Positions 60,691-64,000 of a stretch of DNA of 64,000 nt are shown here, piece after piece. The stretch spans positions 638,501-702,500 of the forward strand of contig CP036424.1 of assembly GCA_007745835.1 (NCBI GenBank), written 5' to 3'. A model generated the notes under the pieces. It did no database searches and had not been told where the DNA came from. It saw only the letters and a list, made by a program, of their open reading frames with translations. Position 1 is the stretch's first letter, and each line of letters starts with the position of its first letter. The DNA is from Planctomycetes bacterium MalM25 (GTDB lineage: Bacteria; Planctomycetota; Planctomycetia; Pirellulales; Lacipirellulaceae). The position numbers were made by a program, and so were the translations under genes.

Positions 60691-62046
60691 ATGAAACCGC
60701 TCGTAGCCGTCGCGATGCTCTGCCTGCTCACGGCCAGTTGTGGTGGGCCATCGACCGCGGCGCAGGACGAGCGAACCGAGGTCGTCTTCTGGCATTTCTG
60801 GGGCGGGCGCGATCTGCCGGTAGTTGAGGACGTGATCCGCCGCTTCAACGCGAGTCAGGACAAGTACCGTGTCCGCGGCGTCGCCATGCCGGGGGCCAAC
60901 CTCGACCTGAAGCTCTTCCTCGCCATCGCCGGCGGCGACCCGCCCGATGTGATGAACCACGACGACCAGGTGGTCGCCGACTGGGCCCACCGGGGGGCGC
61001 TGACGCCGCTCGACGCGTTCGCCAGGCCCGACGAGATCGAGCGCCTCGAAGAATGGCTCTACCCGGCCGCTCGGCGCCTCGGTTCGTACGAGGGCCGCAT
61101 GTACGCCCTTGTGAACGGTCTCGATGTCCGGGCGCTCTACTACAACAAGACGGCCCTCCGCGAAGCGGGGCTCGACGCGATCGCCGAACGCGGGCCGCAG
61201 ACGCTCGAAGAGCTGGACCAAATCGCCCAGACCCTCTCGCCCCCCGGCGGGGAGGCGTTGCGACGTGTCGGTTACCTGCCCGATCCTCGCCGCTTGTGGG
61301 CCTGGGGGGTGGTCTTTGGCGGCGGCTTTGGCGACCCGAAGGCCAGCGAGCCGGCGGACCGAGTCGCGTGTGACTCGCCCGGAGTGCTCGCCGCGTTGCG
61401 GTGGATGTCCGGCTACGCTGAGCGTTACGGCCCCGACCGCCTCGCCGCGTTCCGCAGCGGCGATCAGGCGCTGACGGGGGCTTCTTTCCCGCTGGTGGCC
61501 GATCGGCGTTACGTGGCGTTGATGGACGGCCAGTGGCGTGTCCGCGACCTCGCCGAGGCCGCCGAAGCGGCGGAGCAGGACGGCCGCTCGATCGACGAGT
61601 ACGGCGTCTGTCCCCTGCCGCCCCCGCCCGGCGGCTTGGCCGAGGCGGGCTGGGCGAACGGCAATTACTTCATCGTCCCCCGCGGCGCGAAGCAGCCCGA
61701 GGGGGCGTGGGAGTTCATGAAGTTCTGGAGCGGTTTTGACGGCGCCGAAGCGGACGCCGCAGCCACCGCCGCCGCGGGGGGCTGGATCCCGGCGAGCGAA
61801 CGCGTCGTTCATGAGCCGGCGTTCGAGGGCTTCTTGGAGCGGCGTCCGCTCTTCCGGCGTTTCGTGGAACTCGCCGCCAGCCCCAACCAACGCCCCACCC
61901 CCGCGCTGCCAGTCGCCTCGACCTACTACCGGGAGGTGGTCGCGGCGGCTCAGGACGTGCTGTACCGTGGGGCGGACCCCGAGGAACGGCTGAGCCAAGC
62001 CGCGGAAAGGACCCGCGCGCGATTGCAGGAGGCCCTAGTGGACTGA
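60691..62046 (+). CDS. Sugar ABC transporter substrate-binding lipoprotein
   Basis: A 451-residue family-1 (MalE/UgpB-like) solute-binding protein. It begins with a lipoprotein signal (LVAVAMLCLLTASC, Cys17). Recognisable blocks are VVFWHFWGGRD, DVIRRFNASQDKYRV, FLAIAGGDPPDVMNHD, MYALVNGLDVRALYYNKTALREAG, AGWANGNYFIVPRGAK and WEFMKFWSGFD. It would capture a carbohydrate in the periplasm and hand it to the permease encoded 5 bp downstream. The sugar cannot be told from sequence. Confidence 0.92.
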   Translation: MKPLVAVAMLCLLTASCGGPSTAAQDERTEVVFWHFWGGRDLPVVEDVIRRFNASQDKYRVRGVAMPGANLDLKLFLAIAGGDPPDVMNHDDQVVADWAHRGALTPLDAFARPDEIERLEEWLYPAARRLGSYEGRMYALVNGLDVRALYYNKTALREAGLDAIAERGPQTLEELDQIAQTLSPPGGEALRRVGYLPDPRRLWAWGVVFGGGFGDPKASEPADRVACDSPGVLAALRWMSGYAERYGPDRLAAFRSGDQALTGASFPLVADRRYVALMDGQWRVRDLAEAAEAAEQDGRSIDEYGVCPLPPPPGGLAEAGWANGNYFIVPRGAKQPEGAWEFMKFWSGFDGAEADAAATAAAGGWIPASERVVHEPAFEGFLERRPLFRRFVELAASPNQRPTPALPVASTYYREVVAAAQDVLYRGADPEERLSQAAERTRARLQEALVD

Positions 62047-62050
62047 ATCC

Positions 62051-62950
62051 ATGCGCAGCAAGGATCCTCAAACCCATTTGCCCCGTAACCCCGACCAAGC
62101 TTGGTCGGGGGTATCGCGAGGCAGGCGATCGGAGTGGCTGTCCGGTTGGGGGATCCAGCTCCTGTTGGTGCTGGTCACGCTCGTTATCGCTGGGCCCTTG
62201 ATCTGGATGGTGGGGGCCTCGTTCAAGAGCGCGGCTGAGTTCGCCGCGAACCCGGAGAGCCTGCTGCCGAAGCAGCCGCGCTGGCAGAACTACCCCGACG
62301 CCCTCGCGGCGATGCCCTTTTGGCGGTGCCTGGGCAACACGCTGATCCTGTGTGCCGGGTCGGTGATCGGCACGCTCGTCTCGTGCTCGATGGCGGCCTA
62401 CGCGTTCGCCTTGATGCGATGGCCGGGGCGCGACCTCGTGTTCGGACTGGTCATCGCCACGATGCTGCTGCCTTGGCAGGCGACGATGATCCCGCGGTTC
62501 TTGCTGATCCGCGAGATCGGCCTGTACGACTCGCTGGGCGCGATCGTCTGGCCCCGGTTCCTCGGCGACGCCTTCTCGATCTTCCTGCTAAGGCAGTTCT
62601 TCCGCTCCACGCCGCGCGAGCTGCTCGAGGCGGCGCGGATCGATGGCTGTGGCGACTGGGGCGTCTTCTGGCGCGTCGTGCTGCCGCTCAGCAAGCCAGC
62701 GTTAATCACCGTCGGCCTCTTCCAATTCGTCGAGGCGTGGAACGACTACGGGGGTCCGTTGCTCTACCTGAGCGACCCGGGCAAGTTCCCGCTCACCTAC
62801 GGCCTGGAGCGGTTCGTCAGTTCTCGGTCGAGCGACACGCAACTGCTGATGGCGGCCGCCGTGTTGTTCACGGCGCCGATCGTCCTGATCTTCTTCGCTG
62901 CGCAGAAGTCGTTCGTGCGGGGCGTGACGACGACCGGCCTAAAAGAGTAG
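62051..62950 (+). CDS. Carbohydrate ABC transporter permease (MalG type)
   Basis: A 299-residue inner-membrane permease with about six helices (IQLLLVLVTLVIAGPLIWMVG first, LLMAAAVLFTAPIVLIFFAA last) and the EAA loop EAARIDGCGDWGVFWRVVLPLSKPAL (in parts), which contacts the ATPase. It belongs to the MalG branch (LVTLVIAGPLIWM-GASFK start). It follows the binding-protein gene by 4 bp. The usual MalF-type partner and the ATPase are not in this window, so the importer is incomplete here. The Pro-rich, basic N-terminus before the first helix is longer than normal. Confidence 0.92.
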   Translation: MRSKDPQTHLPRNPDQAWSGVSRGRRSEWLSGWGIQLLLVLVTLVIAGPLIWMVGASFKSAAEFAANPESLLPKQPRWQNYPDALAAMPFWRCLGNTLILCAGSVIGTLVSCSMAAYAFALMRWPGRDLVFGLVIATMLLPWQATMIPRFLLIREIGLYDSLGAIVWPRFLGDAFSIFLLRQFFRSTPRELLEAARIDGCGDWGVFWRVVLPLSKPALITVGLFQFVEAWNDYGGPLLYLSDPGKFPLTYGLERFVSSRSSDTQLLMAAAVLFTAPIVLIFFAAQKSFVRGVTTTGLKE

Positions 62951-63016
62951 CGGGTGTGTATCCATTGCGTTTAAACCGCTGACCCGGAGTGGGCGTGCGG
63001 GTTTAAACGAGCCGGA

Positions 63017-63106
63017 TCACTTCTTGCGGTGGCGGATCTTCGCCCGCATGCGTCGCTTCTTGCGGCCTTGTTTGCGACGACCCTTGCCTGACTTCTTCGT
63101 GCCCAA
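63017..63106 (-). CDS. Tiny very basic protein (29 residues), TTG start
   Basis: A 29-residue open frame reading MGTKKSGKGRRKQGRKKRR and ending AKIRHRKK: 18 of 29 residues are Lys, Arg or His. The start is TTG at 63106, preceded by GGAG at a usable distance, and an in-frame stop lies three codons upstream, so the frame cannot be longer. The composition resembles tiny ribosome-associated proteins such as those of the AURKAIP1/COX24 (bS22-like) group, but I cannot prove the relation. It sits between the ABC permease and aroH. Confidence 0.55.
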   Translation of the reverse strand: MGTKKSGKGRRKQGRKKRRMRAKIRHRKK

Positions 63107-63252
63107 GTTCGGTTAACTCCGCGAGATCGGCCGACCCCCTCGGGAGCCCTTGCCTGACAGTCGTGGGTGGGGCGACAGCAAGAGTCGCCCGCGAGCCCCG
63201 TAATCTACCGGCCCCACCGCCCGTGGGGCAAGTGGCCAGGCGGGCATTCCGT

Positions 63253-63678
63253 TCAGGATTCGCCCATCTGCTCGGTGATCCACGCCTCGAGTTCCTCGAG
63301 ATCGACCTCGGGGGGGGACTCGAGATCGGGCCGCAGTCGTTCGGCGCCACGGGCGTAGATGTGGTGGACCTCGCCGGGACGCTTCTCGGTGTTCCAGTGG
63401 ACGAGCACCCGGATGCAGAGGGGGAGCGAGCCGGGCACGTCGATCTCGTACCCGCAGAGCAGCGGCACCCCCGCCCAGCCCAGCTGCCGGGCGGCCAACG
63501 CGGGGAACTCGGCGTCGAGGTCCTTGGTCACCGTGAAGATCACGCTCGCGATGTCGTCCCTTTCGATCCCGTTGCGGCGGATCAAGAGGGCCAGCAGTTG
63601 GCGCGTTGCCGTGAGGATCTCCTCCCGGTCGTTCTTCTCAACGGTGGTGGCGCCTCGCACGCCGCGGCACTGGGTCAT
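63253..63678 (-). CDS. aroH: Chorismate mutase, AroH type
   Basis: Converts chorismate to prephenate for Phe/Tyr synthesis. The 141 residues match the trimeric AroH class: [17 protein letters not shown] at the N-terminus, [48 protein letters not shown] (in parts) and the C-terminal [16 protein letters not shown]. Arg residues in RGAT and IRVL align with substrate contacts. Acidic tail. The gene stands alone, with the tiny basic ORF downstream on the same strand. Confidence 0.94.
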   Translation of the reverse strand: MTQCRGVRGATTVEKNDREEILTATRQLLALLIRRNGIERDDIASVIFTVTKDLDAEFPALAARQLGWAGVPLLCGYEIDVPGSLPLCIRVLVHWNTEKRPGEVHHIYARGAERLRPDLESPPEVDLEELEAWITEQMGES

Positions 63679-64000
63679 CGCTTGTCTCTCCTTCCTTCCG
63701 GGGGTCAGCGAAGCGGCTGACTGGTGGAAAGGCTAATCGACCCGCTGTGTGGTAGACAGCGGCCATTGCGGATAATCCGCCAACTCCGCCAGGGCAGGCT
63801 CGTTCTGCGGTGTTGGGGTAAAGCCTAACGCCCCGCGTCGGGTGTCTCGGAAGTTTTTCTCCTAGAGTCGTTGACACCCGGCGACCGAAGGTTAAGATTC
63901 CGCTCCCGTCGCTGAGGAACACCTCACCCGGCGGGCAGCTCGCGGCCTCTCGGGGCCGGGCTGTTTCGGAAGGCCATCCCATCGCGGGTTCGGCACTCTG
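63679..64000. other. 322-bp stretch to the window end, no supported gene
   Basis: Contains the upstream region of aroH and probably the leader of a gene beyond the window. No coding frame or strong structure is seen apart from a short GC-rich GGCCTC/GGGGCC pairing near 63950. Confidence 0.45.

Overview
The window is high-GC chromosomal DNA that looks like a planctomycete, most likely of the Pirellulales/Lacipirellulaceae type. The reasons are: three secreted proteins ending in a PEP-CTERM anchor (IPEPGS / IPEPST / VPEPAS, then a hydrophobic stretch and an Arg-rich end); a DUF1207 protein; a very large secreted VWA protein with Gly-rich segments and a secretin/STN-like segment; a soluble polyprenol-phosphate mannose synthase; outer-membrane machinery (BamA) without a proteobacterial gene order; and many very long antisense open frames typical of about 65% GC coding DNA. 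The genus is an inference; no rRNA gene is present to confirm it.

Layout. 1-6.5 kb: the 3' end of glgC, a secreted MORN_2-repeat protein, ftsH, ppk1 and a small two-helix membrane protein. 6.5-8.3 kb: a secreted protein ending in a Hint (intein-like) domain. 8.6-10.6 kb: a phosphofructokinase with a roughly 290-residue acidic tail. 10.9-15.7 kb: a surface-glycan locus (unknown DDD-motif glycosyltransferase candidate, DUF707 protein, UDP-galactopyranose mutase, polyprenol-phosphate mannose synthase-like GT2, UDP-sugar 4-epimerase), followed by an ExeA-like ATPase. 17.5-19.7 kb: trpF and ahcY. 20-21.8 kb: two tandem PEP-CTERM paralogs, each followed by a hairpin. 21.9-25.4 kb: a DinB-fold protein, a membrane protein, three parS sites and parAB. 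25.5 kb: tRNA-Pro(UGG). 25.7-28.5 kb: a tight four-gene minus-strand operon (thiamine-binding MTH1187 protein, flavin reductase, L-2-hydroxyglutarate oxidase, nitrilase). 28.7-33.1 kb: DUF1207, tsaD, a zinc-ribbon/PilZ protein, a small orphan and a periplasmic thioredoxin-fold protein. 33.7-36.9 kb: an HtrA protease and an SLC13 transporter. 37.2-41.4 kb: the giant VWA protein. 41.4-46.1 kb: rph, an orphan, and argF, argD, argB. 46.3-55.4 kb: a conserved housekeeping block (glmU-like, prs, rplY, pth, rpsF, ssb, rplI, dnaB) interrupted by a minus-strand PEP-CTERM + M56 peptidase + BlaI module. 55.8-59.5 kb: BamA with a Pro/Tyr-rich insert and a small secreted protein. 59.8-63 kb: a secreted orphan and half of a sugar ABC importer. 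63-63.7 kb: a tiny basic ORF and AroH-type chorismate mutase.

Working together: FtsH, HtrA and BamA cover envelope quality control and assembly. ParAB with its parS cluster handles chromosome segregation. argB-argD-argF gives three steps of arginine synthesis, with a mobile-looking inverted-repeat element between argB and argD. The Glf/GT genes probably build a galactofuranose-containing surface glycan. I found no CRISPR array, phage, transposase gene or classical defence island. The most unusual items are the acidic-tailed PFK, the Hint protein with no toxin after it, the BamA linker, the giant VWA protein, the parS cluster and the inverted-repeat elements.
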